Source: Paraburkholderia podalyriae (lineage in GTDB: Bacteria; Pseudomonadota; Gammaproteobacteria; Burkholderiales; Burkholderiaceae). Taken from it: a DNA stretch of 64,000 nt. The position numbers were made by a program, and so were the translations under genes. Position 1 is the stretch's first letter, and each line of letters opens with the position of its first letter. The DNA is taken from contig NZ_VZQQ01000033.1 of assembly GCF_014397785.1 (NCBI RefSeq), positions 1 to 64,000 of the forward strand. Reading direction: 5' to 3'. The notes under the pieces were generated by a model. It was given only the letters and a program-made list of their open reading frames with translations. It ran no database searches and had not been told where the DNA came from. Positions 7,225 to 16,140 of the stretch are shown here, in pieces.

Positions 7225-8377
7225 CAATCGACGCTCCTTTGCGGCGTTCCCCGCCTGGCGTGTAGTACTTCGTGATTTGACCAGCGTGCGCATCGACACC
7301 ACTGTAGACCACGCACGCCCCAGCGGGTAGCCGTACATTTTTTCCATAGATCTCGCGTGTCGATGCGTACACCAGATGCGCGTGCGGTTCGGCTCTGAAT
7401 GTGCGCAGTGCACCGATCTCGGCACCCGTTGCGCCACCGACGCGCCAGGACTGCTCAAGCACGCCGCAATGGAGGACGCCCGCTTCATCGAAACCGCGCG
7501 CCACGTCGTAGTTTCGCCTCGATGCAAAGAACCCGGCATAGTCGCTGTGCACAGTGGCATCGAATGCGCGCGCCTTCGCGATGGCTTCTCGTATGTTTTC
7601 CGGCAGCTCGAGCCGCACAAGCGCATTGAAGCCGCCTCGCACCACGGCCAGATCCGTGCCGCCATAAACACGGTGGCCGTGATTGTTGACGGTCAGGTGC
7701 TGCACGCCGTAGTAGCTCGCTATCATGTCGTCGATCTCGATCTGGCCAGCGCTGAATGTTTCAATCGCATCCAGATGCCGCTCAATGACGATGCCTTCTC
7801 GCAGCGCCTCATCGCCAAGCGCATCGAGCTCCGCCTCCAGTTGGTCGCGGTTCGCAACCAGCGTCTGCCCAGCGCCGCCGATTCCATAGGGCCGCTTGAC
7901 GCGCACGCGGCCGCCTTCCAACAGGATGCGCGCGGCGTTGCGTGCATCGTCGCGTGAAAACGCCGAATACCCCGGCAATACCAGTGAGGCCGTACGCGAG
8001 CTGAACGCATGTGACCAGCCGGGCGGCGAAACCTTTGCATCATCGGGCAGGCCATGCGCAATCAGCTTCGTCGCAACAAAGGGAAACGGCACGACGCCAC
8101 CATACAGATCGCGTACGGATCGCACGCCGAGTTTGCGCGCGTCCGCAAGGGTCAGCGTGTCGTCGGGAATGAGATAGCGATGTGCCGGATAGGCGCATGC
8201 TTCGTCGAATTCGCCCGCAAGCTGCGTGCCTTTCAGCTCCGCGATCTGTCGCGCGAGTTCCCGAAGCGTGTCGGCTTCGTGACCACGTGGGGCCACCTTG
8301 GGTCCCTTGCGATACAGGAGGACGACTGGCAACGCTGGCGCCGCGGAACTCGCGCCTACGAAGGGTGGTAGCGTCAT
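7214..8377 (-). CDS. DUF3182 family protein (ATP-grasp-like)
   Basis: The 387-residue product matches the DUF3182 family, mostly known from Burkholderia relatives. The middle (GGRVRVKRPYGIGGAGQTLV, IVIERHLDAIETFSAGQIEI) resembles an ATP-grasp nucleotide-binding core, which hints at a ligase-type reaction; this is inference. Its start overlaps the stop of the beta-propeller gene (ATGA) and its end overlaps the hydrolase start, so propeller, DUF3182 and hydrolase form a tightly coupled set. Confidence 0.8.
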   Translation of the reverse strand: MTLPPFVGASSAAPALPVVLLYRKGPKVAPRGHEADTLRELARQIAELKGTQLAGEFDEACAYPAHRYLIPDDTLTLADARKLGVRSVRDLYGGVVPFPFVATKLIAHGLPDDAKVSPPGWSHAFSSRTASLVLPGYSAFSRDDARNAARILLEGGRVRVKRPYGIGGAGQTLVANRDQLEAELDALGDEALREGIVIERHLDAIETFSAGQIEIDDMIASYYGVQHLTVNNHGHRVYGGTDLAVVRGGFNALVRLELPENIREAIAKARAFDATVHSDYAGFFASRRNYDVARGFDEAGVLHCGVLEQSWRVGGATGAEIGALRTFRAEPHAHLVYASTREIYGKNVRLPAGACVVYSGVDAHAGQITKYYTPGGERRKGASIDDS

Positions 8378-9420
8378 TGCGATGACATGATACGAAGCAC
8401 CGGACTTCCGCCGACGTCTTTCAGCGCGAAAAACGAATGGTGTGTAGCCTGGTCGATGGCAACGACATGCGCATTCGGCCCGAGACGGCCCTCACCGATC
8501 TTTTTGATATTCGCGCCTCTGACGCTGAACATCGAAACAATGCCAGCTTCGCCCGCCACATAGAGCGTGCCCGGTGCCGGATCGAACGCGAGCACGTCCG
8601 GGTCGCGGCCGATTCCGAACGACTGGATAATTCGCCGTGCTTCCATATCGAAAACGAGCAGCTTGTCGTTTCCCTGGCAAGCGATAAAGGCGAGCCGATC
8701 CTGAGAATCAATCAGCAGCCCATGATTGTGTTCGGCTCCCGGAAGCCCGAAACGCGCAACGATCCTGTCGACGGCCGGGTCAATTTCATTGAGTTCGTTG
8801 CGTGTCTGAACGTTGACGAAAATGTGCTGCGATCGCGGATCGTATTGCGTATTGCCAACCTCACCGCCGAGCGGAATGGTCGCGACACGCTGGTTGCTTC
8901 GGACGTCAATGACCGTCTCAGTGTTACCGGTCTCGTCTGATACGTAGAGCTTGTGCACCTCCGGCGCGTATGCCATCCCGTCCGGGTAGCGTCCACCTGG
9001 CATGCGCGCGACTATTTTGAGCGTCGCTTCGTCGATGGCGACGATTTCGTCCGTTCCTGATGCTGAAGCAAACACGCGGGACAGTTCGGGAATGGCGAGC
9101 ACGCCGTGAACGGATGAGACACCAGCAATGCGTGCGATCACGCCCGACGCACCCACATCGAAGGCGATCACTTCCCCGTCGCCGAGGTGGGCGATGAACA
9201 GCAGATGGCGAGCGGGATCGTAGCTTTCATAGTCGAGCCGGGTGGCGCGACCCGGCAACGGGATGTCGGCGACATGCGTCAGTGGCAGGCCATGGGCTCC
9301 TTCTTCCCCGGCAGCGGGGGGAACCATGTACAGCAGAACGCCTGCAACTGCGGATAGAACGAGAAGGACGGGGTACGACAGGACAACTGGACGGAAGCGC
9401 CAGTGTTGCAAGGTTCTCAT
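8374..9420 (-). CDS. YncE-like YVTN beta-propeller protein, exported
   Basis: The 348-residue product has an N-terminal membrane or signal segment (about residues 12-35) and then repeated propeller blades with the pattern 'VIAFD', 'IVAIDEATLKIVARMPGGRY', 'DETGNTETVIDVRSNQRVAT' and 'LLVFDMEARRIIQSF'. Proteins of this fold act in the periplasm as binding or scaffold proteins. GGGAGGG precedes the ATG at 9418-9420. It lies 79 bases behind the DUF1259 gene and overlaps DUF3182 downstream. A dead copy of its N-terminal region is at 175-385. Confidence 0.82.
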   Translation of the reverse strand: MRTLQHWRFRPVVLSYPVLLVLSAVAGVLLYMVPPAAGEEGAHGLPLTHVADIPLPGRATRLDYESYDPARHLLFIAHLGDGEVIAFDVGASGVIARIAGVSSVHGVLAIPELSRVFASASGTDEIVAIDEATLKIVARMPGGRYPDGMAYAPEVHKLYVSDETGNTETVIDVRSNQRVATIPLGGEVGNTQYDPRSQHIFVNVQTRNELNEIDPAVDRIVARFGLPGAEHNHGLLIDSQDRLAFIACQGNDKLLVFDMEARRIIQSFGIGRDPDVLAFDPAPGTLYVAGEAGIVSMFSVRGANIKKIGEGRLGPNAHVVAIDQATHHSFFALKDVGGSPVLRIMSSQ

Positions 9421-9499
9421 GAAACCCTCCCACGCGCGATTACCACCGCTGCACGCAAGCGGCAGCGGTGGCATCACGCATCTAGAGTGCCGTGCACCG

Positions 9500-10423
9500 T
9501 TATCGCGTGCTTGCGCTCTGCGCGTCCAGAGCCGCCTTGACGCCCTTTGCCAGATCGACAGCCTTCCCCTTGCCCCAGTAGTGCAGGAACAGGACGCGGG
9601 GCGTTTCACCGGTCATATGCTGATGGATCGCGACAATGTTGATTCCGGATGCGCGCATGCTTTTCAGCACGGCCTGCAGTTCGCTTTCACGCATCGCGAA
9701 ATCGCCATCCACGACGGCTTCGTCGTCCGTGCCAGCGAATGCAGCCCAGGTGTTGACGCCCATCTCGTTGCCGACCGTAGCGCCGTGCATGCTGGCTGTT
9801 TTCCCGATGACCACCTTGAACATGCCGTTGTTCGTCTGGCCTTTCGATCCGAACACCGCCTCCAGCGGCGCGGGGCTGATGCTGCTCGGGCTGGCGATGT
9901 GTCCGGGAAAGATGTTCTCCGGATCCGCGTGCGCGGAACGGATCTCTCCGATCTTGTCGTAGACCTTCCTGACACCCTCGGAGAGCTGTGCCACGTCCCC
10001 AGTGCCACCGATATGCATGAAGTAGACCTTCGGATGATCGAAAAAGAAGTGGTTGTGAAGCGCCGTAACCTCCAGTCCGGCATCGAGCGCGGCACTCATG
10101 ACGGGATTCACCTCGTCTTCAAACAACACGGTGTCGCCCATCATCATGACCTGCGAGCCATGTGCCGGCTTGAATGCCGCATAGGAGGTCAACCCCATGA
10201 ATGGCGGCATCGTCCAGTCGTCGACCTGGACTTTCACGTCGTTGCGCGGTTTCGTTACCTTGAACACGTCTTCCTGTTTCGAATACGTGCCCTTCAGGCC
10301 GGTGATCTGTTCGATGCGACCGGTGTCCAGAGCGGCTGGTTGCGCGGCCAGTACCGAGGTCGCAGCGGCGCAGGCGCCAACGGTGATCAGCAATGCACGC
10401 GAGAGACATTTCAGCGATGACAT
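9500..10423 (-). CDS. DUF1259 (LppY/LpqO-like) exported protein
   Basis: The 307-residue protein has a signal peptide (cleavage near VLAAQP) followed by two DUF1259 domains. The first (about 45-170) contains GDTVLFEDEVNPVMSAALDA and TALHNHFFFDHPKVYFMHIG. The second (about 195-300) contains DFAMRESELQAVLKSM and VAIHQHMTGETPRVLFLHYW. The histidine-rich HNHFFFDHP and HQHM motifs suggest metal binding. The family has no established role. GGAGG lies before the ATG at 10421-10423. Its place between chromate-resistance genes and the propeller suggests an envelope or metal-stress role, by context only. Confidence 0.82.
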   Translation of the reverse strand: MSSLKCLSRALLITVGACAAATSVLAAQPAALDTGRIEQITGLKGTYSKQEDVFKVTKPRNDVKVQVDDWTMPPFMGLTSYAAFKPAHGSQVMMMGDTVLFEDEVNPVMSAALDAGLEVTALHNHFFFDHPKVYFMHIGGTGDVAQLSEGVRKVYDKIGEIRSAHADPENIFPGHIASPSSISPAPLEAVFGSKGQTNNGMFKVVIGKTASMHGATVGNEMGVNTWAAFAGTDDEAVVDGDFAMRESELQAVLKSMRASGINIVAIHQHMTGETPRVLFLHYWGKGKAVDLAKGVKAALDAQSASTR

Positions 10424-10532
10424 CAGGATGTCCTCCTTTGAATTAACAGCGGGCAATGCAAGCGACGCCGTTATCAGATCCAGAGAGCGTGCCGGCCGCC
10501 CGCATTGTGGGCACGGAACTGTTTCATTCGGC

Positions 10533-11789
10533 TTAGCCGTCGGGCTTGACGTGACGAAATGCGCCAAGCAGCGAGAGGTCGTAGGTAATCTTGAGCACAC
10601 CACACGCAAGCAACGGCGCACCGGCCCAGCCCAATGCGATCAGTGCTCCCGCCAGCGTCGGTCCCAGCGCTGCGGCGAGACTGCGCGGTACCGTGGTGAA
10701 ACTTGCCGCCGCCGGCCGCTCGGGGGGCGTTACCACCGCCATCACATAGGCGGTGCGGGTCGGCACATCCATTTGCGACAACGCGCTGCGAATGAGCAGC
10801 AGCGCCAACGTCAGCGGCAAGGACGGTGTGAACGCGGCGGCGATCAAGCAGAGGCTTGCCGGGATGTGGGTAAACACCATCGTGTTCAGCAAGCCGATCT
10901 TGCGCGACAGCGGTACCGCGGCGAGTTGCGAGCCCGCCGTCAGGAGCCCGGCCCAGAAGAAGAACCGGCCCGCCGCACCGAGCGAAAGACCGAAGCGTTG
11001 CATCAGCCACAGCGACAGCAACGCGTTCACCACCAGGCCGCCCGCAAACGCATCGACGCTGAAAAGCAGCGCCAGGCGGGTGACGATTCCGCGCGACGGA
11101 CCAAGCAGCGCACTCGGAGCGCGTGTCGGTGCGGACGGCCTGGGCAAGCGCAGATACAGCAACCACAGCGCGACGCCAGTCAGCGCATAGAGGACGAACA
11201 TGGCGCGCATGCCGACAAGCAATGACATGCCCGTGTGCGACGCCAGCCAGTCGGGCAGTGCCGCGACCAGTGCGCCGACGGCGGCGGAAAGCGCTCCAAC
11301 CAGGCTGTAGCGCGCGAATACCGCGGTGCGTGCGTCGCCCGTCGCCGATTCGGCCAGTCGCGCCTGCTCGATCGGCAGGAACAGGCTGACATCGCCCGAA
11401 CTCGGGTTGAGCGTCCCGACAAACGCCACGATCAGCAGCGGCCACAGCGCAGACAGGCCGGCAAAGCCTATGCCGGTGACAGCCATCAGGCCAGCCGCAA
11501 AAGTCAGCATGCGACGCGGCGCATAGCGATTGCCGAGCATGCCGACCGCGATCGTCGCCAGGGCCGATCCGATCAGCGTCGTGCTGCTGACCAGTCCGAC
11601 GTCCAGCTCCCCGAAACCGAGAGCGAGAAGGTATGCCGGCAGCAGCACGGCGATAAAGCCGTCGCAGAAACCGCGCAAGCCGCGGCCGACAAGCAGGAAC
11701 AGCGCGCTCGGCTGCACCCCCGCCGGCAGCAGCCACCGCGGGACCCGACTGCCACCTGCGGTCAACGCCGCGTCCTCAGGTGCGCGCAT
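10533..11789 (-). CDS. MFS transporter
   Basis: The product of about 418 residues has twelve hydrophobic segments and typical MFS loop motifs (GNRYAPRRM between helices 2 and 3, and PLSRKIG in the second half). It is likely a drug or small-molecule exporter in the inner membrane; the substrate is unknown. Two starts are possible: ATG 11787-11789, which overlaps the upstream gene by 14 bases, or ATG 11817-11819. It directly follows a ChrB-domain gene, and MFS genes of this sort often accompany chromate-resistance clusters, so a link with metal or oxidant resistance is plausible. Confidence 0.82.
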   Translation of the reverse strand: MRAPEDAALTAGGSRVPRWLLPAGVQPSALFLLVGRGLRGFCDGFIAVLLPAYLLALGFGELDVGLVSSTTLIGSALATIAVGMLGNRYAPRRMLTFAAGLMAVTGIGFAGLSALWPLLIVAFVGTLNPSSGDVSLFLPIEQARLAESATGDARTAVFARYSLVGALSAAVGALVAALPDWLASHTGMSLLVGMRAMFVLYALTGVALWLLYLRLPRPSAPTRAPSALLGPSRGIVTRLALLFSVDAFAGGLVVNALLSLWLMQRFGLSLGAAGRFFFWAGLLTAGSQLAAVPLSRKIGLLNTMVFTHIPASLCLIAAAFTPSLPLTLALLLIRSALSQMDVPTRTAYVMAVVTPPERPAAASFTTVPRSLAAALGPTLAGALIALGWAGAPLLACGVLKITYDLSLLGAFRHVKPDG

Positions 11790-12204
11790 CGCCCTGACAC
11801 CATGCGTACAGTGCGTCATAGACGATCATGCCGTGCCGCAGCTGATCGTGATCGTCGGTGAAACGACGCGAAAGCCCGACAGAAATCGCGTAAAGCCCGC
11901 TCGCTTCGGGCGCGAGGTCGAGCCGGCTGGTGTCCGCCCCGCGCACGATGCGGGCGAGCTTGAGCAAGGCGGGTTCGCTCAGCTGGTACTTCTGCAGGAA
12001 CGCGTCGAAGCTGCACAGCTCGCCGTGGTGTCCAAGTTCAACGTTTGGCACATCGTATGGAATCGCACCGGTCTCGTTCGCCACCCGCAACACATCATCT
12101 CGCGGCACATAAAGAAACTCGGCGTCCTTGTCAATGAAGTTGACGATCAGCCACGGACATGCGATCCGATCGACTTTGGGGCGTTCGCGTGTGACCCATT
12201 TCAT
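11776..12204 (-). CDS. ChrB C-terminal-domain protein (chromate resistance)
   Basis: The 142-residue protein corresponds to only the C-terminal domain of ChrB: KVDRIACPWLIVNFIDKDAE, FLYVPRDDV and LGHHGELCSFDAFLQKY. The same motifs occur in the second half of the full-length ChrB at 14401-15381 (VDRVASAWLIRRFIDRDARF). Stand-alone proteins of this type occur in chromate-resistance operons. GGGAG precedes the ATG at 12202-12204. An upstream in-frame ATG exists 10 codons earlier but lacks a ribosome site. Confidence 0.85.
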   Translation of the reverse strand: MKWVTRERPKVDRIACPWLIVNFIDKDAEFLYVPRDDVLRVANETGAIPYDVPNVELGHHGELCSFDAFLQKYQLSEPALLKLARIVRGADTSRLDLAPEASGLYAISVGLSRRFTDDHDQLRHGMIVYDALYAWCQGDART

Positions 12205-12256
12205 GATGTGCTCCCGCGTTGCCGCTGACGGCACGCAGTATGGCTATTGGCACCAT

Positions 12257-12574
12257 TCAGTCGTCGTCTTCTTCCCCAGCGTTGGTGGCGACTACTTTGC
12301 CGCTTTCGTCGATGAGCAGTTCCTGCTTCTGGTCACGGGAGCCCAGCGCGACGGCATAGCGCGTCGTGCCCCTGGCGGTCTGCTTTTCGATTTCGCCGAT
12401 AGTGCGGCCCTGTGCCTGCTGATCGATCGTGGCTTTGACCGGGGGCGGTAGTTGCGGCAGGCTGACCGTTTCCTGCTGACGCTCCCCGACGGGCTTCTCC
12501 TTGCAACCGACCAGCGTCAGGCAAACGGAAACAACAATGCTCGCTATGGCTAACTGCCCGGTACAAATCAACAT
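12257..12574 (-). CDS. Small lipoprotein with PepSY-like region
   Basis: The 105-residue product has a lipobox (TLVGC near residue 24). A short domain follows with VKATIDQQAQGRTIGEIEKQ and ELLIDESGKVVAT, resembling a PepSY-type fold, and the tail ends in EEDDD. PepSY-like domains are found in periplasmic inhibitors and metal-responsive proteins; the acidic tail might bind metal, which is inference. It lies 41 bases behind the superoxide dismutase and 52 before the ChrB-domain gene, all on one strand. Confidence 0.65.
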   Translation of the reverse strand: MLICTGQLAIASIVVSVCLTLVGCKEKPVGERQQETVSLPQLPPPVKATIDQQAQGRTIGEIEKQTARGTTRYAVALGSRDQKQELLIDESGKVVATNAGEEDDD

Positions 12575-12615
12575 GATGTGCTCCTTGTCGCGCGAGACAG
12601 TGCGGCCCGTATCGC

Positions 12616-13206
12616 TCAGATGCCCAGCGCCTCGAACCGTGTCACCGCCCGCGTCCAATCAATGTTCTGCATGAACGCGTCAACGTAGGCGGCGGCCTTG
12701 GCGCCAAAGTCCATGTGGTACGAATGCTCGTACATGTCGAGCGCCAGAATGGGCACGCCATCGGCCAGCGTATGCGCGTGATCGGACGCCCACTGGTTGA
12801 CCAGCCGGCCCAGGCGTGCCGAGTATGTCAGCAAGACCCAGCCCGAGCCGCCGCCCAGCGCCTTGCCCATTGCGCCGAATTCAGCACGCCAGCGCTCGAC
12901 GCCGCCGAAGTCGCGCACCAGCGCGGCTTCAAGTGCGCCCTTCACCGGGTCGCTGGTGCCGAGAGACTCGAAGTACGTCTCATGCAGGATCATCGAATTG
13001 GTCGCGATCAATTCTTCGCGCTTGAGTCCATTCAGTACGAAGACGGGCACGCTCGCCACATCGATCGCGGCCAGTTGGTCAGTGATGGCGTTCAGGCGTT
13101 TTACTGCACCGCCATAGTTGTTCTCGTAGTGGCTGACGATCAGTTTTTCCGACAGGCCGGAGAGCCTGGCGGGATTGCAGGCCAGCGGTTTCATTGAGTG
13201 GGTCAC
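12616..13206 (-). CDS. chrC: Fe/Mn superoxide dismutase of the chromate operon
   Basis: The 196-residue enzyme has the superoxide dismutase fold with metal ligands His26 (VSHYENNYGG), His75 (ILHETYF), Asp157 and His161 (ALDMYEHSYHMDF). In chrBAC operons this gene is chrC, which protects against superoxide made when chromate is reduced. The start is taken as GTG 13204-13206, with AGGAG six bases upstream; an ATG at 13192-13194 is the alternative. It follows chrA by about 23 bases once the true chrA stop is recognised. Confidence 0.88.
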   Translation of the reverse strand: MTHSMKPLACNPARLSGLSEKLIVSHYENNYGGAVKRLNAITDQLAAIDVASVPVFVLNGLKREELIATNSMILHETYFESLGTSDPVKGALEAALVRDFGGVERWRAEFGAMGKALGGGSGWVLLTYSARLGRLVNQWASDHAHTLADGVPILALDMYEHSYHMDFGAKAAAYVDAFMQNIDWTRAVTRFEALGI

Positions 13207-13229
13207 GAGCGTCTCCTTTGACGTGACAG

Positions 13230-14404
13230 TCAGTGATGCAGGAGCGGGTAGGCAATCAAGCCGACCAGTGCGGCTGCCACGACAAGCACAGGCTCCTGCA
13301 GCTTCCTGAAACGCCACAGCAGCAGAACCGTGGCAAGCGCGAGCGCGATAGTGAGCCAGTCGACGATGGACCTTCGCGCGATGACGATCACCGAGCCGGT
13401 GATCGCGCCAATCGCTGCGGCCGTGATGCCGTCGACGAAGCCTTGACGGCGGGCAGCTTGCCGTATTTCTTGAAGTACGGCTCGGGCAGCACCGTGAACA
13501 GATAGCAGGGCAGGAAGGTCCCGAGCGCGGCGACGCAGGCGCCGGCAAAGCCCGCGACCAGGTAACCGATGAAACCGACCGTGATCACGACCGGGCCCGG
13601 CGTGATCATCGCGACCGCCACTGCATCAACGAACTGCTTGTCGTTGAGCCAGTGGTGTTCAGTCACGACGCCACCGTAGAGGAACGGCACAATTGCAAGT
13701 CCTGGGCCGAACACGAACGCGCCGGCCTTGGCGAAGAAAAGGCCGATCTGGCCGAGCAGTGGCAGATCCAGACCGCTGAGGACGCCGCTCACAGTGGGCG
13801 CCTGTGTCGCTGCAAGCGCGTTCACCCCACCTTTGCTGAGCCATTTCGGAGGAGCACGCCAGAACCAGTTGAGCAGGCCGCCCACGATAAAGAGCCACGC
13901 GATTTCAGATTCGGTGATAACGGTCACCGCCGCGAGCGTCAGGTAGATCGCCCACAGGAGTCTGTTTGTCCCGATGGTCTTCATGGTCAGCTTGTATGCG
14001 CTCATCGCGATGATGCCGACCACTGCGGCGCCGACGCCATAGAAAGTCGCCTGCATCCAGGAGAGCCCGCCGAAATGGGCGTAGGCCCAACCCAGCGCAA
14101 CGACCATCAGGAACGAAGGCAGGACGAAGGCGATACCGGCCAGCGTCGCGCCGACGACACGGTAGTGCACATAGCCGAGATAAATCCCGAGTTGTGCGGC
14201 GAGTGGTCCCGGCATCATTTGAGCCAACGCCAGCCCCTCGCGGTAGTCGGCGTCGCTGATCCAGCTCCGCCGCTCGACCAGATCACGGTGCATGTAGCCA
14301 ACGAGCGCTACGGGTCCGCCAAACCCGAACGTGCCCAGTCGCAGCATGTACAGGATCATCTGACCCAGGGTATAGCCAGGCGCCGTCGCTGCAGTGGTGT
14401 TCAT
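13230..14404 (-). pseudogene. chrA: Chromate transporter ChrA, frameshifted near the 3' end
   Basis: The intact part (GTFGFGGPVALVGY, AQMMPGPLAAQLGIYLGY, FVFGPGLAIVPFLYGGVV and AMITPGPVVITVGFIGY) is a typical two-half ChrA that exports chromate across the inner membrane. After KYGKLPAVKA, near 13444, the frame shifts and ends at 13388 with 18 unrelated residues. In the next frame the expected C-terminus continues cleanly (FVDGITAAAIGAITG, then WLTIALALATVLLLW and AYPLLHH) to a stop at 13230. One missing base explains it. The truncated product lacks roughly the last 70 residues, including membrane segments, so function is doubtful unless this is a sequence error. ATGA overlap with chrB. Confidence 0.85.
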
Positions 14405-15381
14405 GAGCGGCTCCCCGCGCTGCCGTTTTTTGTGGTCGCCGCAAAGTGCGTGTAGATCGAATCGAGTACGCGGCTCATTTCATCGAGCAGTTGTTCGTCA
14501 TCCGGCGCACGTTCGCGCGCACCGGCCATCACCGCTTCAAAGCCAACCGCCTCGGGCACCGGCGCTCCGCCGACATCGAGTGCGTGAACCATTTCACCGA
14601 GCCGCAGCAGCGCCGGGTCCTTGTCAAGGCCGAAGCTCGCAACCAATACCTCGAATGTCACGCGATCGCCGACGTGCGTGAAGGCCGCACCGTCAAAGTC
14701 AAAGCCCAGCGCATCAGTGGGACACGCATCGGGGGACGTGAGCCAGATGAAGCGTGCGTCCCGATCGATGAAGCGCCGGATCAGCCATGCGCTTGCCACG
14801 CGATCGACCCACAGGCGCTGGCGTGTGGCCCATGTCCGGCCTTGGTACTCGTCAAGCGGCAGCAGACGGATAGTCCGTTGCGCGGGGTGCGGCTCGCCGG
14901 GCGACAGCACCGTATCGACGAGCGCGACGAAGTCCTGCCAGGCCGCCTCAGCGCGCGTTGCCGCATCGCCGGGAAAATAGTCGGTTGCGACGATCGTCTC
15001 GTAGTCCTTGCGCAACCGACGCAGCAGCCGGGCCAGGTCGGCGGCGGATTGACCCGAGATCGTCTTGCGCGCGTCGGCGAGCGCGCGGACGAAGTTCGCG
15101 TAGTCGTCGCCACGATCGAACAACGCGCGGAATTCGGCTTCCTGGGATGTGTCAAGGCTGGGCGCTCGCAACAGGTGGGCCGTGCCGCTGCTGTCCGCGA
15201 TGGCGCCGGCCAGTTCGCGCAACATGTCCTCGCGTTCTTCGGTGTAAGGAAGCAGGTAGATGCCGTCGCGCAGCACCGCGCAGCCCTTTGCCTTCAGCGC
15301 GCGCCAGAACCGCATGCGGGCCGTGGCGTTTTCTGTGGGCAACGTCAGCACCAGGAGCGACCAGGTTGAGATTGTATTCAT
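14401..15381 (-). CDS. chrB: ChrB, chromate-sensing regulator of the chr operon
   Basis: The 326-residue full-length ChrB has an N-terminal regulatory domain (LLVLTLPTENATARMRFWRA, KGCAVLRDGIYLLP) and the C-terminal chromate-resistance domain (WVDRVASAWLIRRFIDRDAR, DALGFDFDGAAFTHVGD). ChrB is known as a chromate-dependent regulator of chrBAC. The start ATG at 15379-15381 sits against a repeated dyad (15382-15415) that looks like its operator, so the message may have a very short leader. The stop overlaps the chrA start. Confidence 0.9.
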   Translation of the reverse strand: MNTISTWSLLVLTLPTENATARMRFWRALKAKGCAVLRDGIYLLPYTEEREDMLRELAGAIADSSGTAHLLRAPSLDTSQEAEFRALFDRGDDYANFVRALADARKTISGQSAADLARLLRRLRKDYETIVATDYFPGDAATRAEAAWQDFVALVDTVLSPGEPHPAQRTIRLLPLDEYQGRTWATRQRLWVDRVASAWLIRRFIDRDARFIWLTSPDACPTDALGFDFDGAAFTHVGDRVTFEVLVASFGLDKDPALLRLGEMVHALDVGGAPVPEAVGFEAVMAGARERAPDDEQLLDEMSRVLDSIYTHFAATTKNGSAGSRS

Positions 15382-15415
15382 GTAGATTAGCCTACAACAT
15401 GGTAGCTCCATCTAC
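15382..15415. promoter_or_regulatory. Probable chr operator: two GTAG-N6-CTAC dyads 20 bp apart
   Basis: GTAG at 15382, CTAC at 15392, GTAG at 15402 and CTAC at 15412 form two identical inverted repeats with half-sites every 10 bases, immediately upstream of chrB. An outer pair, TGTAGAT (15381-15387) and ATCTACA (15410-15416), spans both. Such symmetry next to a regulator gene is typical of an autoregulatory operator. ChrB binding is inferred. Confidence 0.6.
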
Positions 15416-15515
15416 AAGCTAACCTCTAAAACGTCCTGGATGTGCCGTCGGCGCGGTGCGGTTTGACCGCGGCAATACGGAGAGATCGACCGTGCGCCGG
15501 GGGAAGATCCCCAAC

Positions 15516-15600
15516 CGTCAGATTGATGTATACGTAACCTGATGTCAGGCAAGACTGTCAGATTCGGGAAAGGATTGTCATGGCAATTGTTTGACGCGGA
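15516..15600. other. Possible res site of a Tn3-type resolvase
   Basis: CGTCAGATT (15516-15524) and AACCTGATG (15536-15544) form a 7-of-9 inverted repeat around a TATA-centred core. Further TGTCA motifs follow at 15544, 15556 and 15576. A res site with three resolvase-binding subsites normally sits just before tnpR, and the resolvase remnant starts at 15650. Confidence 0.4.
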
Positions 15601-15649
15601 GATGCCGAAGTCATAGATTTCAGCCTGACACCTTCGTCGGAAATTCGCC

Positions 15650-16140
15650 ATGAACGGTCAGCTTGTCGGCCACGTCCGGGTCAGCTCGTTCGAGCAGAAC
15701 GCCGGGCGCCAGCTCGACGGAATTGAGGTTGATCGCACCTTTACCGACAAGGCGTCGGGGAAAGACACGAAGCGGCCGCAGCTCGACGCGATGATGGCGT
15801 TCGTGGCAGCGGCGACACGCTAGTAGTGCACAGCATGGACCAGCTCGCCCGAAATCTGGATGATCTGCGCCATATCGTGCAGACGCTGACCCAACGCAGC
15901 GTGCGGATCGAGTTCGCCAAGGAATGTTTGACGTTCATGGGCGAAGATTCGCCGATGGCGAATCTGATGTTGTCGGTAATGGGGGCCTTTGCGGAATTCG
16001 AGCGCGCGCTGATTCGCCAACGCCAGCGTGAGGGGATCGCCCTGGCGCGGCACCGTGGCGCCTATCGCGGTCGTAAGCCGGCCTTGTCGGTCGCGTAACT
16101 GGCGCGCTGGGAACGAATTTTGGCCGGAGGGAAGGTTATC
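15650..16140 (+). pseudogene. Tn3-family serine resolvase remnant (TnpR)
   Basis: The first part (MNGQLVGHVRVSSFEQN, FTDKASGKDTKRPQLDAMMA) contains the catalytic serine of serine recombinases (VRVSS). Near 15813 a missing base shifts the frame into TAG TAG. The second frame continues with VVHSMDQLARNLDDL, GEDSPMANLMLSVMGAFAEF and RGAYRGRKPALSVA, then meets TAA where homologues have a glutamine codon; LARWERILAGGKV after it is the degenerate start of the helix-turn-helix tail. At least two inactivating changes, so this is a dead gene. No transposase or Tn3 ends are visible nearby. Confidence 0.85.

Noticed and set aside
10474..11736. 420-codon minus-strand frame overlapping the MFS gene
   Set aside because: Shadow of the MFS gene with random arginine- and alanine-rich composition and no membrane helices.
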